Assembly (NCBI RefSeq): GCF_025917005.1
Contig: NZ_CP078091.1
Coordinates: forward strand, 372,001 to 436,000
Length of the DNA stretch: 64,000 nt
Direction of reading: 5' to 3'
Source of the DNA: Porphyrobacter sp. ULC335
GTDB taxonomy: Bacteria; Pseudomonadota; Alphaproteobacteria; Sphingomonadales; Sphingomonadaceae
The translations under genes were made by a program, and so were the position numbers. The notes under the pieces were generated by a model, which saw nothing but the letters and a program-made list of their open reading frames with translations, made no database searches and was not told the origin of the DNA. This document shows, piece by piece, positions 49,511-60,280 of this stretch; position 1 is the stretch's first letter; each line of letters begins with the position of its first letter.

Positions 49511-50944
49511 TTAGTTGTAGGCGCGCTCCCCGTGTTCGGAGATGTCGAGGCCGTTGGTTTCGGCTTCGGCGTCCGGGCGCAGGCCCAGAGTGTACTTGAG
49601 GATCAGGAACAGCGCGGCCGAGACAACGCCGGTCCACACGATGGTGGTCCCCACGGCCCAGCACTGGGTGATGACCTGCCCGACCATGTCGAACTCGCCA
49701 GCCACAGCCACCGGAGCGGTGTAGTCGATCCAGCCCTGACCGCCGAGCGCGGGGTCAGCGACGATGCCGGTGCCGATCGCGCCGACAATCCCGCCCACGG
49801 CATGGATGCCGAACACGTCGAGGCTGTCGTCGTAGTTCAGCTTGTTCTTCACCGTGGTGACGAAGAAGTAGCAGACCACCGAAGCCACAGCGCCGAGGAT
49901 GATCGCGGTGCCGGGGTGGGCAAAGCCCGCCGCCGGGGTGATCGCCACAAGGCCAGCCACCACACCCGAGACCGCGCCAAGCAGCGAGGGCTTCTTGTGG
50001 GTGATCTGTTCGATGATCGCCCAAGCCGCACCTGCTGCCGCGGTGGCAACGAAGGTGTTGATGAAGGCGAGAGCGGCGAAGGCATTGGATTCGAGCGCCG
50101 AGCCGGCGTTGAACCCGAACCAGCCGATCCACAGCAGGCTGGCGCCGATCATGGTCATCACCAGGTTGTGCGGGGGCATGGGCTCTTTCTTGTAGCCGAT
50201 GCGCGGGCCGATGATGAGGCAGCCGATCAGTCCAGCAATCCCGGCGTTGATGTGCACCACGGTGCCGCCGGCGAAGTCGAGCGCGCCCCAGCCCCACAGC
50301 AGACCCATGTCGGTCGGCGCGGTGTGCAGGAAGTCCGGGCCAGCCCAGTACCACACCATGTGCGCGATCGGGAAATAGGCGAGCGTCATCCACGCGACCA
50401 CGAAGAGGATCAGCGAGGTGAACTTCACACGCTCGGCAAAGGCTCCGACGATCAGCGCCGGCGTGATGCAGGCGAAGGTCATCTGGAACATCACGAAGAC
50501 CAGCTCGGGCAGGTAAACCCCGTTCGAGAAGGTGGCGGCCAGCGAGGAGACCGAAACGCCCTTGAGGAACGCCTTGTCGAGCCCGCCGAACAGCGCCGGG
50601 AACGGCGTTCCGGTGGAGGTGAAGGCCATCGAGTAGCCCCAGCCGAACCATACCAGTGCAGCAACGCAGACGATGGTGAGCACCTGCATCAGCACGCTCA
50701 GCATGTTCTTGGCGCGCACCAGGCCGCCGTAGAACAATGCGAGTGCGGGGACGCTCATCATCAGGACCAGCGCGGTCGAGACCATCATCCAGGCGACGTC
50801 GCCCTTGTTGACCATTTCGGCGGTGGGCGTGAACGCGGCGGGTGCCGCGGCGGCTGCGTCTGCCACAGGCGCAGCGAAAGCCGGCGCCGCCAGCATGACC
50901 GCCCCGGTCGCCAGCATCGCGGTTTTGGAGAGAATGCGCTTCAT
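49511..50944 (-). CDS. amtB: Ammonium transporter
   Basis: 477-residue Amt/Rh channel for NH4+/NH3 in the inner membrane. Signal peptide MKRILSKTAMLATGAVMLAAPAFA, then 11 transmembrane helices. DVAWMMVSTALVLMMSVPALALFYGGLVR, the pore region DFAGGTVVHINAG with the conserved His, and a second conserved His in DVFGIHAVGG. The partner P-II gene glnK lies 13 bp upstream. Normal length. Confidence 0.96.
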   Translation of the reverse strand: MKRILSKTAMLATGAVMLAAPAFAAPVADAAAAAPAAFTPTAEMVNKGDVAWMMVSTALVLMMSVPALALFYGGLVRAKNMLSVLMQVLTIVCVAALVWFGWGYSMAFTSTGTPFPALFGGLDKAFLKGVSVSSLAATFSNGVYLPELVFVMFQMTFACITPALIVGAFAERVKFTSLILFVVAWMTLAYFPIAHMVWYWAGPDFLHTAPTDMGLLWGWGALDFAGGTVVHINAGIAGLIGCLIIGPRIGYKKEPMPPHNLVMTMIGASLLWIGWFGFNAGSALESNAFAALAFINTFVATAAAGAAWAIIEQITHKKPSLLGAVSGVVAGLVAITPAAGFAHPGTAIILGAVASVVCYFFVTTVKNKLNYDDSLDVFGIHAVGGIVGAIGTGIVADPALGGQGWIDYTAPVAVAGEFDMVGQVITQCWAVGTTIVWTGVVSAALFLILKYTLGLRPDAEAETNGLDISEHGERAYN

Positions 50945-50957
50945 TGAATGGGTCCCC

Positions 50958-51335
<378 letters not shown>

Positions 51336-51339
51336 TCAC

Positions 51340-51355
51340 AGCAACAAGCGTGCCA
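51340..51355 (-). promoter_or_regulatory. Sigma-54 promoter of glnK-amtB
   Basis: On the minus strand TGGCAC-GCTTG-TTGCT matches the sigma-54 consensus TGGCAC-N5-TTGCW exactly. It is 43-58 bp upstream of the glnK ATG, so transcription should start near 51329. Nitrogen control through NtrC is expected. Confidence 0.9.
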
Positions 51356-51429
51356 TATTTGTGTAATGGTACTGACGCAGCGGAATCAGCGCGTTTCTTC
51401 GCACCTGCGGAAGAATGCCTGCCTATAAT

Positions 51430-51445
51430 TTAATCACGTGATTAA
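51430..51445. promoter_or_regulatory. Perfect 16-bp palindrome upstream of the glnK promoter
   Basis: TTAATCACGTGATTAA is perfectly symmetrical. It lies about 75 bp upstream of the -24 element, a usual position for an enhancer-binding activator of a sigma-54 promoter, but it does not match the NtrC consensus. It is also 30 bp from the 3' end of the pyridoxamine-oxidase-like gene. Confidence 0.45.
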
Positions 51446-51474
51446 CGGTTAGGCAATTTTTGGCGCAGGGCAGC

Positions 51475-52044
51475 TCATTCGCCCGCAATGTAGCGATCCG
51501 TCGTGCGGGTCGGCAGGCCATCAATGCTGCGGGTGCGCTTGGCCATCTTGGTGATCCAGGCGTCAGGATCGGACTGGCCATGCGCCTTCTTCAGCGTCTC
51601 GCGCTCGCCCTCCAGCGTCATGAAGGGCACGCCCCAGCCGCAGGAGGACTGCACGCTCTCCACCGCAATGTCGAAGATCTGGCGCGTTCCCGGCAGCAGC
51701 GTGAAGTGGCTTGCGAGGCCCTCCCATTCAGCGTCCTGCGGCAAAACCGCCCGCCCCCGCCCGTACATCCTGAGGATCAGCGCGGGCTGCTGGAAGTTGC
51801 AGAACATCAGCGTAATCCGGCCCGCATCGGCCTGTTCAGCGGCGAGATGCGCGTGGGTCTCATTCCCTGACCCGCCGAGATCAAGGTAGGCGACCCGCGT
51901 CGGCGACAGCACCCGAAAGGCGTCATACCCTTTGGGGCTGAGGTTGATCCGCCCCTCTGCCGCCGCAGTTGCCACGAAGAACACCGGCTGGGCGGCGATC
52001 ATGGCGATGTGCTTTTCGTTCAATGCCTCGAAAAAATCCGCCAT
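51475..52044 (-). CDS. Pyridoxamine 5'-phosphate oxidase-family protein
   Basis: 189-residue split-barrel flavin/heme-type protein. FFVATAAAEGRINLSPKGYDAFRVLSPTRVAYLDLGGSGNETHAHL is the typical N-terminal half. Members bind FMN, F420 or heme; the exact activity is unknown and true PNPOx residues are not evident. ATG at 52044, directly after an in-frame GTG. 22 bp after the hydrolase gene on the same strand. Confidence 0.85.
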   Translation of the reverse strand: MADFFEALNEKHIAMIAAQPVFFVATAAAEGRINLSPKGYDAFRVLSPTRVAYLDLGGSGNETHAHLAAEQADAGRITLMFCNFQQPALILRMYGRGRAVLPQDAEWEGLASHFTLLPGTRQIFDIAVESVQSSCGWGVPFMTLEGERETLKKAHGQSDPDAWITKMAKRTRSIDGLPTRTTDRYIAGE

Positions 52045-52066
52045 CACTACCCGCCCTTGGTTTGGT

Positions 52067-52948
52067 TCAGAGGAAATCCCGCAGTGTTGCGATGAAGCGG
52101 TCGAACTGGTCGTGGTGGAGCCAGTGGCCCGCTTTCTCGAACTCGATCACGCTTGCGGTCTTGAAGTGGGCGATCCGCCCGTCCTTCTCGGGGTTCGAGG
52201 CCCAGCTATCTGCTCCGTAGAGCAGCAGCGTCGGGCAAGTGATTGCGCCCCACAGCGCCTCGATGAACTCGTCACCGATGTCCTCCACCGGCCAGACATT
52301 GAGGTGGGGATCGAACTTCCAGCTATAGGTCCCGTCCTCGTTGCGGTTGACGCCGTGGACGGTGAGATGCCGCGCCTGGTCCGGGGTGAGGTAGGCGTTT
52401 TCCTCGATCATCCGCGCAAAGGCGGCTTCGATGCTCTCATATTTGCGCGGGGAGCGGCCTGCTGCCTTGCGCTTCTTCTCGATAAATTCAGCGAGGCGTT
52501 CAGGGTAAGGCACGGCGCGCTGCTTTTCGCGCCATTCGGGCGATGGGCCGAGCCCTTCGATCGCCACCAGCTTGCTCACCATGTCGGGGAAAGCGCCCGC
52601 ATAGCGCAGCGCGACATTGCCGCCCATCGAATGGGCCACCATCCGCACCGGGCCGACGCCCAACTGATGGATCAGCTGCGCGAGGTCATAGACCATGTCC
52701 GCGGCGGAATAGACCCCGTCCGACACCCAGTCGCTGTCGCCATGCCCGCGGTGATCCATGGCGATGACGTGATAATCCTCGCGCAGCGCCTCGGCGGTCC
52801 AATCCCAGCTGCGCGCATGATCGCGCCCGCCATGCACCAGCACCAGTGGCGGTTTGCCCCTACCACCCCAATCGAGGTAGTTCAGGCGGAGGCGCTGCGA
52901 GATGAAGGTCTGCGAGGTTGGGCCGGTGTCGTGCATGGGAAATGCCAT
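52067..52948 (-). CDS. Alpha/beta hydrolase
   Basis: 293-residue alpha/beta hydrolase. Oxyanion HGGRDHARSWDW, nucleophile elbow AHSMGGN, acid in LLYGADSW, and catalytic His in GHWLHHDQ. The fold resembles epoxide hydrolase/haloalkane dehalogenase-like esterases, but the nucleophile is Ser, so an esterase or lipase is likelier. ATG at 52948, 26 bp after prfC; in-frame sequence further upstream is prfC shadow. Confidence 0.9.
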   Translation of the reverse strand: MAFPMHDTGPTSQTFISQRLRLNYLDWGGRGKPPLVLVHGGRDHARSWDWTAEALREDYHVIAMDHRGHGDSDWVSDGVYSAADMVYDLAQLIHQLGVGPVRMVAHSMGGNVALRYAGAFPDMVSKLVAIEGLGPSPEWREKQRAVPYPERLAEFIEKKRKAAGRSPRKYESIEAAFARMIEENAYLTPDQARHLTVHGVNRNEDGTYSWKFDPHLNVWPVEDIGDEFIEALWGAITCPTLLLYGADSWASNPEKDGRIAHFKTASVIEFEKAGHWLHHDQFDRFIATLRDFL

Positions 52949-52974
52949 GCCGCGAACCTGCCCGTCCTGCAAGA

Positions 52975-54495
52975 TTACCGTTCCTTCGTGGCCGAGAAGG
53001 TCAGCTGCGGGTTCTTCTCGACCTGATAGCTGACGTCCCAAGGGCTCTTGGCCATGAACACCATGTCCCCGTCGCGGTCGCGGGCCACATTGGCGCGGTT
53101 GAAGCTGGCGAATTCGTCGAGAGTTTTGTCGTCGCCCTTGATCCAACGCGCCGTGGCGAAGGGCGAAGGCTCGAGCACGGCTTCGACCTTGTATTCCGCC
53201 TCCAGCCGCGAGATCAGCACTTCGAGCTGAAGCTGGCCGACCACCCCGACGATGTGGGCCGAGCCGATCTCGGGGTAGAACACCTGGATCACGCCCTCTT
53301 CCGAAAGGTCATCCAGCGCCTTGCGCAACTGCTTGGTCTTGGTCGGATCGCGCAGCTGCACCCGGCGCAGAATTTCCGGCGCGAAGTTGGGCAGGCCGGT
53401 GAAGCGCACCTGATTGCGCTCCGACAAGGTATCGCCCACGCGCAAGGTGCCGTGGTTGGGGATGCCGATGATATCGCCCGCCTCGGCCGTATCCGCCAGC
53501 TCGCGGTCCTGCGCGAAGAACAGGATAGGCGAGTGCACCGCAATCGGCTTGCCCAGCCCTGACGGCGTCAGCTTCATGCCGCGTTTGAAGGTGCCCGAAA
53601 CCTGCCGCATGAACGCGATACGATCGCGGTGGTTGGGGTCCATGTTGGCCTGCACCTTGAAGATGAAGCCGGTGACCTCGTCGCGATCAGGGCTGATCTG
53701 CTCAGCGCCTGCGGGCTGGGGCCGCGGCGGCGGGGCAAAGCGCGCAATGGCCTCGATCAACTCGTTGACGCCGAAGTTCTTGAGCGCCGATCCGAAATAG
53801 ACGGGCGTCAGATCGCCGTGACGGAACGCCTCGATGTCGAATTCCAGATAGCCGCCGCGCGCCAATTCAATCTCGTCAGCGAAGCGTTCGGGGATCGCAG
53901 CGGTGTCACGGGTGCCGAGGAACTCGCGCGACGGGCCTTCCGGGCGGCTGACGGTTTCTGTGGCGAAATCGAGCAAGCCCTCGAACTCGCCGCCCATCCC
54001 GATCGGCCACATCTGCGGGCTGACGTCGAGCGCCAGCATGTCGGCAACCTCGTCCAGCGTCTCGAAGGGATCGCGCCCCTCGCGGTCGACCTTGTTGACG
54101 AAGGTGATGATCGGCACGCTCCGCAAGCGGCAGACCTCGAACAGCTTGCGGGTCTGCGGCTCGATGCCCTTCGCCGCGTCGATCACCATCACCGCTGAGT
54201 CCACCGCGGTCAGCGTGCGATAGGTGTCCTCGCTGAAATCCTCGTGCCCCGGGGTGTCGAGCAGGTTGAAGACGATCCCGTCCTTCTGGAAGGTCATCAC
54301 CGAGGACGTCACCGAGATCCCGCGCTGCTGCTCGATCTTCATCCAGTCCGACCGCGCCCGCCGCGCCTGCCCGCGCGCCTTGACCTCGCCCGCAAGGTGG
54401 ATCGCGCCGCCTTGCAGCAGCAGCTTTTCGGTGAGCGTGGTCTTGCCCGCGTCAGGGTGCGAAATGATCGCGAAGGTGCGGCGGTTGGAGGTCAT
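52975..54495 (-). CDS. prfC: Peptide chain release factor 3
   Basis: 506-residue RF3, the GTPase that recycles RF1/RF2 after termination. G1 HPDAGKTT, switch II DTPGHEDFSEDTYR, and G4 NKVDREGRD are intact; the C-terminal domain includes FFAQDRELADTAEAGDIIGI and GVVGQLQLEVL. Slightly shorter than E. coli (529). ATG at 54495; overlaps the SDR stop by 4 bp, an odd pairing that suggests read-through coupling. Confidence 0.96.
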   Translation of the reverse strand: MTSNRRTFAIISHPDAGKTTLTEKLLLQGGAIHLAGEVKARGQARRARSDWMKIEQQRGISVTSSVMTFQKDGIVFNLLDTPGHEDFSEDTYRTLTAVDSAVMVIDAAKGIEPQTRKLFEVCRLRSVPIITFVNKVDREGRDPFETLDEVADMLALDVSPQMWPIGMGGEFEGLLDFATETVSRPEGPSREFLGTRDTAAIPERFADEIELARGGYLEFDIEAFRHGDLTPVYFGSALKNFGVNELIEAIARFAPPPRPQPAGAEQISPDRDEVTGFIFKVQANMDPNHRDRIAFMRQVSGTFKRGMKLTPSGLGKPIAVHSPILFFAQDRELADTAEAGDIIGIPNHGTLRVGDTLSERNQVRFTGLPNFAPEILRRVQLRDPTKTKQLRKALDDLSEEGVIQVFYPEIGSAHIVGVVGQLQLEVLISRLEAEYKVEAVLEPSPFATARWIKGDDKTLDEFASFNRANVARDRDGDMVFMAKSPWDVSYQVEKNPQLTFSATKER

Positions 54496-55241
54496 TGCGG
54501 GTCGCGCGCGACGCGGAAGCCCGCGAAGTCCTGGTTGACCGGCATCAGCTCGATCCGGTTGATGTTGAGATGCGGCGGCAGGCTGGCGATCCAGCCGATG
54601 GTGTCGGCGATGTCCTCGCCCGTCATCGGGTTGACGCCGCGATAGAGATCGTCGGAGGCCTGCTGGCTGCCTGTGCGCACCACGGTGAATTCGGTCTCGA
54701 CCATGCCCGGCTCGATGCTGGTGACGCGCACACCGGTGCCGTGCAGATCGGCGCGCAGCGCGAGCGTGAAGTGGTTCGCGAAGGCCTTGGACCCAGCGTA
54801 GACATTGCCGCCCGGATAGACATAGCTGCCCGCGACCGAGCCGATGGCGATGATCGCCCCGCGCCGTTCGATCAGCTTCGGCAGCAGCTTGCGGGTCAGC
54901 ACCACCATAGCGGTGATGTTGGTATCGATCATCGTCTGCCAGTCGTCGAGATTGGCGTTCTGCGCCGCCGAAAGCCCCTGCGCGAGGCCGGCGTTGTTCA
55001 CCAGCAGGTCGATGTCGCGAAAAGCCTCGGGCAGGCCCGCGAGCGCGGCATCGAGCGCGTCGGTATCGCGCACGTCGAAGCACACTGCGTGGACCTTGTC
55101 CGCGCCGAGTTCGGCAACCAGCGCGTCCAGCCGCTCCTGCCGCCGCCCGGTGGCAACGCAGCGCCAACCATCAGCGACCAGACGACGCACGGTGGCAAGG
55201 CCGATTCCGGCGGTGGCGCCGGTGACGAATGCCGTTTTCAT
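54492..55241 (-). CDS. SDR family oxidoreductase (YdfG-like)
   Basis: 249-residue short-chain dehydrogenase of the 3-hydroxy-acid dehydrogenase (YdfG/serine dehydrogenase) type. TGATAGIGLAT cofactor turn, NNAG, IGSVAGSYVYPGGNVYAGSKAFANHFTLALR with the catalytic Ser-Tyr-Lys, and the VRTGSQQASDDLY-like segment. Probably NADPH-dependent. Overlaps pheT by 4 bp upstream and prfC by 4 bp downstream. Confidence 0.9.
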   Translation of the reverse strand: MKTAFVTGATAGIGLATVRRLVADGWRCVATGRRQERLDALVAELGADKVHAVCFDVRDTDALDAALAGLPEAFRDIDLLVNNAGLAQGLSAAQNANLDDWQTMIDTNITAMVVLTRKLLPKLIERRGAIIAIGSVAGSYVYPGGNVYAGSKAFANHFTLALRADLHGTGVRVTSIEPGMVETEFTVVRTGSQQASDDLYRGVNPMTGEDIADTIGWIASLPPHLNINRIELMPVNQDFAGFRVARDPQ

Positions 55242-57628
55242 CCGCGCAGCTCCCCGCCCAGCTTGGTGGCCGCCGCGACGACCTTCTCTGCGATGGCCTT
55301 CAGGTCGGCGTCCTTGAAACTGGCCTCACCCGGCTGGAGCGTGACTTCGACGGCGATCGACTTGTGGCCCTCGGGCACACCCTGCCCTGCGAAAACGTCG
55401 AACACGCGCACGCCGGTGATGAAGGCCTTGTCCGCCCCCTGCACGGCGCGGACGAGGTCGCCCGCTGCCAGCGTTGCCGGAACGAGGAAGGCGAAGTCGC
55501 GGGTCACGGCCTGCAATGCGGGCGGCGTGAAGCCAGGACGCGCAAAGGCTGCGCCCTTCTTGGCCGGGATCGCATCGAGGAACAACTCCACCGCAGCAAT
55601 CGGCCCGTCGACATCGAAGGCCTTCAAGGTCGCCGGATGCACCATCCCGAAGCGCGCCAGCACCACCTTGGGGCCAAGCCTCAGGGTGGCCGACTGGCCG
55701 GGGTGGAACTGCGCCCCCGCCTCACCCATCACCATCAGATTGCCAACCGGTGCCCCTGCCGCTTCCAGCAATTGGAACGCCAGCGCCTTGGCGTCATAGG
55801 CGTCAAAGGCCTTGGCCTTGCCCGATTGCCACCCGCGCGGGGTCTTCTCGCCTGCCAGCACGATGCCCAGCGTCGGCTTCTCCTCGCTGAGACCGTCAGC
55901 CGCGCGGAAATACCGCCGTCCGATCTCGAACAGGCGCGAGGAGGCCGCGCCGCGATCGGCATTGCGCTTGGCCGCCATCAGCAGACCCGGCAGCAGTGCG
56001 GGGCGCATGGCCTTGAGGTCTTCGCTGATCGGGTTCGCGAGCACCCATGGCGGCTCGTTACCGGACGCGAAATGCTCTGCCGCCCATTCGGGGAGGAAGG
56101 ACCAGGTCACCGCCTCGTTCAGCCCGCTGGCGGCGGCAGCACGGCGAAGTCCCCGCTCCAGCTTCTGCTGCGGCGTGGCGGTGGGGCGGGCGACGCCCTC
56201 GGCACGGGGGAGCGCGACACTTGCCACCTTGTCGAGCCCGTGGATGCGCACGACTTCCTCGACCAGATCGGCCGGACCTTCGATGTCGTTGCGGCGCAGC
56301 GGGCAGGTCACCTGCCAGTCGGCGCTGACCGAGAAGCCAAGGCTTTCGAGGATACGCTGCTGCTCGCCCTCGGGCACATCGACCCCGCCAAGACGCGCAG
56401 TCAGGCCCGGGTCGAAGGCGATCACCTTGGCGGTGGTCGGCGGCGAACCGGCGCGCATGATGTCGCTGGGCGCGCCGCCTGCGAGCTCGACGATCAGGCC
56501 GGTGAGCAGATCGAGCCCCTGATCGAGGAACTCGGGATCAACCCCGCGCTCGAATCGCGTGCGCGCGTCGGACGATAGCCCCAGCTTGCGCCCGGTCGCA
56601 CCGATGCGCGCCGGATCGAAATAGGCGATTTCGAGCAGCACATCGGTGGTCGTCTCGCTGACGCCCGAATGCTCGCCCCCCATGATCCCGGCGATGTCGT
56701 GCACGCCGTTGTCGTCGGCGATGACGGTCATCTCGCTGTCGAGCGTGTAGGTCTTCTCGTTAAGCGCCAGCACCTCTTCACCGTCCTGCGCGCGCCGCGC
56801 GACCACTGCGCCTTGCAGCTTGGCAAGGTCATAGGCGTGCGCTGGGCGCCCGAAGCCGAGCATCAGGTAGTTGGTGAGGTCCACCAACAGCGAGATCGGA
56901 CGCTGGCCCGCGCTTTTGAGCCGCGCCTGAAGCCAGTCGGGCGAGGTGCCGTTGGTCACGCCCTTCACCACGCGGCCATAGAAGGCGGGGCAGCCTTCCG
57001 GATCGTCGGTGCGGATTTCGACGGGGCACGCGCCTGCCGCGCTGAACGCGGGCATGGCAATCGGCTTCAGCGTCCCCAGCCCCTTGGCCGCCAGATCGCG
57101 GGCGATGCCGTAGACGCCCATGCAGTCGGGGCGGTTGGGGGTCACCGTGACCTCGATCACCGGATCGGCGCCGTGGTAATCGGCAAAGCTGGTTCCGACC
57201 GGCGCATCGCCGGGCAGTTCGATGATCCCGTCGTGATCGTCGCCCAGTTCCAGCTCGCGCGTCGAGCACATCATGCCGTTCGATTCGACGCCGCGGATCG
57301 CGCTCTTGCGCAGCACCATGCCATTGGCGGGAACGACCGCGCCGGGCAGGCCCAGCACGCCCTTCATCCCCGCGCGCGCATTGGGCGCGCCGCACACGAC
57401 TTGCAGCGGGTTGCCGTCTCCGGTGTCGACAGTCAGCACTTGCAGCTTGTCCGCATCGGGGTGGCGCGCGGCGGTCAGCACGTGGGCGATGCGGAAACCG
57501 GCGAGCTTCTCGGCCGGGTCTTCCACGCCCTCTACCTCAAGCCCGATGGCATTCAGCGCATCGCAGATTTCGGCGACAGTGGCGGTGGTCTCGAGGTAAT
57601 CCTTGAGCCAGGTCAGCGAGAACTTCAT
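55238..57628 (-). CDS. pheT: Phenylalanyl-tRNA synthetase beta subunit
   Basis: 796-residue PheT, full length. N-terminal tRNA-binding OB fold (residues about 40-150: [48 protein letters not shown]), the B3/B4 editing region ([15 protein letters not shown]), the B5 segment, and a C-terminal ferredoxin-like anticodon domain ([29 protein letters not shown]). Attaches Phe to tRNA-Phe as alpha2beta2 with PheS. Overlaps pheS by 4 bp. Confidence 0.97.
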   Translation of the reverse strand: MKFSLTWLKDYLETTATVAEICDALNAIGLEVEGVEDPAEKLAGFRIAHVLTAARHPDADKLQVLTVDTGDGNPLQVVCGAPNARAGMKGVLGLPGAVVPANGMVLRKSAIRGVESNGMMCSTRELELGDDHDGIIELPGDAPVGTSFADYHGADPVIEVTVTPNRPDCMGVYGIARDLAAKGLGTLKPIAMPAFSAAGACPVEIRTDDPEGCPAFYGRVVKGVTNGTSPDWLQARLKSAGQRPISLLVDLTNYLMLGFGRPAHAYDLAKLQGAVVARRAQDGEEVLALNEKTYTLDSEMTVIADDNGVHDIAGIMGGEHSGVSETTTDVLLEIAYFDPARIGATGRKLGLSSDARTRFERGVDPEFLDQGLDLLTGLIVELAGGAPSDIMRAGSPPTTAKVIAFDPGLTARLGGVDVPEGEQQRILESLGFSVSADWQVTCPLRRNDIEGPADLVEEVVRIHGLDKVASVALPRAEGVARPTATPQQKLERGLRRAAAASGLNEAVTWSFLPEWAAEHFASGNEPPWVLANPISEDLKAMRPALLPGLLMAAKRNADRGAASSRLFEIGRRYFRAADGLSEEKPTLGIVLAGEKTPRGWQSGKAKAFDAYDAKALAFQLLEAAGAPVGNLMVMGEAGAQFHPGQSATLRLGPKVVLARFGMVHPATLKAFDVDGPIAAVELFLDAIPAKKGAAFARPGFTPPALQAVTRDFAFLVPATLAAGDLVRAVQGADKAFITGVRVFDVFAGQGVPEGHKSIAVEVTLQPGEASFKDADLKAIAEKVVAAATKLGGELRG

Positions 57629-58725
57629 GCGCGTGCTCCCACGCCGGCAGACAGGGTCGGCTGGTCGAAGGGCGAGAAGCCGTAATGCGCCAGCCAGCGC
57701 GGGTCGCCATCAAAGAAGGCGCGCAGGTCGTTCATCCCGTATTTGAGCATGGCGATCCGGTCGATCCCGAGGCCAAAGGCGAAGCCCTGATATTCGGCAG
57801 GATCAACGCCTGCGAACGCAAGCACGCGCGCATTGACCATCCCGCTGCCGCCGATTTCCATCCACGCATGGCCGGGCGTGTCGCCGTGCCCGCCAACCAC
57901 GCGGCGGCCACCTTCGGTCGAGTAGCCGACATCGACCTCGACGCTGGGTTCGGTGAAGGGGAAGTAACTCGGGCGCAGGCGCAGCACGATGTCCTCACGC
58001 TCGAAGAAGGCCTTGAAGAAAGTCTCCAGCGTCCACTTGAGGTGACCGAGGTGGATATCGCGGTCGATCACCAGCCCTTCGACCTGATGGAACATCGGCG
58101 TGTGGGTGGCGTCGCTATCGCTGCGGTAGACGCGGCCCGGGGCGATGATGCGGATCGGCGCGCCCTGATCCAGCATCGAGCGGATCTGCACCGGCGAGGT
58201 GTGGGTGCGCAGCAGGATCTCGCGGCCTTCAGCGGTCTTGTCCGGGAAGTAGAACGTGTCGTGCATCGCCCGCGCCGGGTGGGTTTCATCCATGTTGAGC
58301 GCGGTGAAATTGTGCCAGTCGTCCTCGATCTCCGGGCCGGTGGCGACTGCGAAGCCGAGGTCGGCGAAGATTTCGGCCAGTTCGTCCATCACCTGGCTGA
58401 CGGGGTGCACCGAACCCTTCGGGGCAGCGGGCGCAGGCAAAGTGAGGTCGATCGTCTCGCGCGCCAGCTGCTCTTCAAGCGCGGCGGCTTCCAGCGCGGC
58501 TTTCTTCGCGTCGAGCGCCTCGGCAATCGCGGCGCGGGCCGACTGGATTGCGGGGGCTGCGACAGTACGCTCATCAGGGCTCATGCCGCCCAGCGTCTTC
58601 AGGGCAAGGCTCACCCAGCCCTTCTTGCCGAGCGTTTCGAGCCGCTCGGTCTCGAGCGCATCGAGGCTCTTCGCTGCGGCAATCGCGGCCAGCGCGGCCT
58701 CGGTCTGGGATGTGATATCGGTCAT
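57625..58725 (-). CDS. pheS: Phenylalanyl-tRNA synthetase alpha subunit
   Basis: 366-residue PheS, class II catalytic core. N-terminal coiled coil; motif 2 region [13 protein letters not shown] with [24 protein letters not shown], and motif 3 [22 protein letters not shown]. The start at 58725 gives the standard length; upstream in-frame residues (about 22) are not conserved-looking. The rpmI-rplT pair lies upstream, separated by the AraC gene. Confidence 0.97.
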   Translation of the reverse strand: MTDITSQTEAALAAIAAAKSLDALETERLETLGKKGWVSLALKTLGGMSPDERTVAAPAIQSARAAIAEALDAKKAALEAAALEEQLARETIDLTLPAPAAPKGSVHPVSQVMDELAEIFADLGFAVATGPEIEDDWHNFTALNMDETHPARAMHDTFYFPDKTAEGREILLRTHTSPVQIRSMLDQGAPIRIIAPGRVYRSDSDATHTPMFHQVEGLVIDRDIHLGHLKWTLETFFKAFFEREDIVLRLRPSYFPFTEPSVEVDVGYSTEGGRRVVGGHGDTPGHAWMEIGGSGMVNARVLAFAGVDPAEYQGFAFGLGIDRIAMLKYGMNDLRAFFDGDPRWLAHYGFSPFDQPTLSAGVGARA

Positions 58726-58815
58726 GGTTCTGAATGTTCTGCCCGCGGGATTTCGCCGCCGCCCGCTAGCGGCAAATCGCGTGCATTGCAAAGCGCCAGT
58801 GCCGCGCGAGCGCAG

Positions 58816-59742
58816 TCAGCGCAGCGGCGGCGGCGGGTCGAGGGTCTGTGCGGCGCTGCCCCATACCCGCGCACGGGCTTCCATGAAGGAGGTCAGGATC
58901 GGATGGTCGAGCGCGGCATATTCGCTCGGGTTCATGGTCATGAACTCGCGAAACTCGCGGCTGAATTGCGCCTGATCGTGATAATCCGCGTCCATCGCCT
59001 CGGTCCAGCGGGTGCCGCGATGGAGCATGAAGGTGGTGAGGCTGCGCATGAAGCGCTGGCGCCGCATCAGCAGCTTGGGCGAAAAGCCGAAATAGCGCAT
59101 GCAGGTGCGCTCCAGCGTGCGCATGCTCATCCCGCAAGCTTCTGCCAGGTCGTGCACGGAGGCGTGGTCCCCGCTCACCAGCGCGCCATGGACGCGGGCG
59201 ATGCGCGGCTCGTCACGGTTGGGGCGCATCGCGGCGGCCATGCCTGCGACCAGTGCGGCATATTGCTCGTCAAGCGTGGCCTCGGGATCGCACAGCGCGT
59301 CGGTCAGTCCGGCGAAATGGGCAAAAGCCGGGTGCGCCGCGCCGTCGCAGATGACGTTGGCGCAGGCACTCGCATCGGCATTGAAAAATCGCGCCCAGCC
59401 CAGCGGCAGGAAGCCGACCCCCCACATCCGCACCGGCCCCATCGAAAATCGGCACGGCAGAGAGCTCGGCCCCGTGCCGACGAACCGCGCCCCGCTGACG
59501 CGCGTGGCGGCAATTTCAGCCTCGGGGCCGGTGCCGCAGAAGAAGCGGATATTGGCCCATTCGGGCTGGAGGTAATCCGTTACCCGCGCTTCCCCGCCCT
59601 CGGGCAGATCGAGCGTCAGGTGGTAGAAGGTGGTGAAGCAGCCCGCGAAAGCCTCCGGCGGCTCGCGGAACTCAGCCGTCAGCCGCTGCCCTGACGGCAG
59701 CAAAGGTCCGCGCGCGGCGCGCTGATGTTCTCCATCCCCCAT
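58816..59742 (-). CDS. AraC-family transcriptional regulator
   Basis: 308-residue regulator. N-terminal ligand-sensing domain (SGQRLTAEFREPPEAFAGCFTTFYHLTLDLPEGG; MGPVRMWGVGFLPLGW), C-terminal AraC double helix-turn-helix (VHDLAEACGMSMRTLERTCMRYFGFSPKLLMRRQRFMRSL, YHDQAQFSREFREFMTMNPSEYA). Ligand and targets unknown. It sits between pheS and rplT without sharing their function. The start is the first ATG in frame. Confidence 0.88.
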   Translation of the reverse strand: MGDGEHQRAARGPLLPSGQRLTAEFREPPEAFAGCFTTFYHLTLDLPEGGEARVTDYLQPEWANIRFFCGTGPEAEIAATRVSGARFVGTGPSSLPCRFSMGPVRMWGVGFLPLGWARFFNADASACANVICDGAAHPAFAHFAGLTDALCDPEATLDEQYAALVAGMAAAMRPNRDEPRIARVHGALVSGDHASVHDLAEACGMSMRTLERTCMRYFGFSPKLLMRRQRFMRSLTTFMLHRGTRWTEAMDADYHDQAQFSREFREFMTMNPSEYAALDHPILTSFMEARARVWGSAAQTLDPPPPLR

Positions 59743-59808
59743 AGATGCAGAGTGCCGCAGATGGCGCGGTTCTACAAGGCCGATGGCGGGTTTCTACAAA
59801 ACGGGACG

Positions 59809-59843
59809 CAAAAGGGGCGGGCTCCCGCGAAGGAACCCGCCCC
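59809..59843 (-). terminator. Rho-independent terminator of rpmI-rplT
   Basis: On the minus strand GGGGCGGGTTCC pairs with GGAGCCCGCCCC (59814-59843), with a T-run (TTTT) directly after, about 30 bp downstream of the rplT stop. Confidence 0.85.
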
Positions 59844-59873
59844 TGAATGTCGTACGGGGGGAAGCCGGAACGC

Positions 59874-60233
59874 TTAGGCCGGCAGTGCCGCCTTCGCCTG
59901 AGCGATCACGGCCTTGAAGGCGCCGCCTTCGTTCATGGCCAGATCGGCCATCGCCTTGCGATCGAGTTCGATGCCGGCCAGCTTGATGCCGTGCATGAAC
60001 TGCGAATAGGTCAGGCCTTCCATGCGAACGGCAGCGTTGATGCGCTGGATCCACAGGGCGCGGAACGTGCGCTTCTTAACCTTGCGGTCGCGGTAGGCGT
60101 ATTGGCCAGCCTTTTCGACCGCCTGACGGGCGATGCGGATGGTGTTCTTGCGGCGACCGCGATAGCCCTTGGCCTGGTCCAGAATCCGCTTGTGCTTTGC
60201 GCGGGTGGTAACACCGCGTTTGATGCGTGGCAT
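59874..60233 (-). CDS. rplT: 50S ribosomal protein L20
   Basis: 119-residue L20, an early assembly protein of the large subunit that also represses its own operon in some bacteria. [18 protein letters not shown] start, [36 protein letters not shown] core. Co-directional with rpmI, 47 bp downstream. No infC precedes the pair in this window. Confidence 0.98.
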   Translation of the reverse strand: MPRIKRGVTTRAKHKRILDQAKGYRGRRKNTIRIARQAVEKAGQYAYRDRKVKKRTFRALWIQRINAAVRMEGLTYSQFMHGIKLAGIELDRKAMADLAMNEGGAFKAVIAQAKAALPA

Positions 60234-60280
60234 ATCAGTATATCCTTATCTTGAGATAGCGGGGCCGATGGCCGCTCGCA

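Noticed and set aside
49451..50947. Long plus-strand frame opposite amtB
   Set aside because: Shadow of amtB; translation is Gly/His/Asp-rich with no similarity.
57685..59694. Long plus-strand frame opposite pheS and the AraC regulator
   Set aside because: Shadow of pheS/AraC coding sequence.
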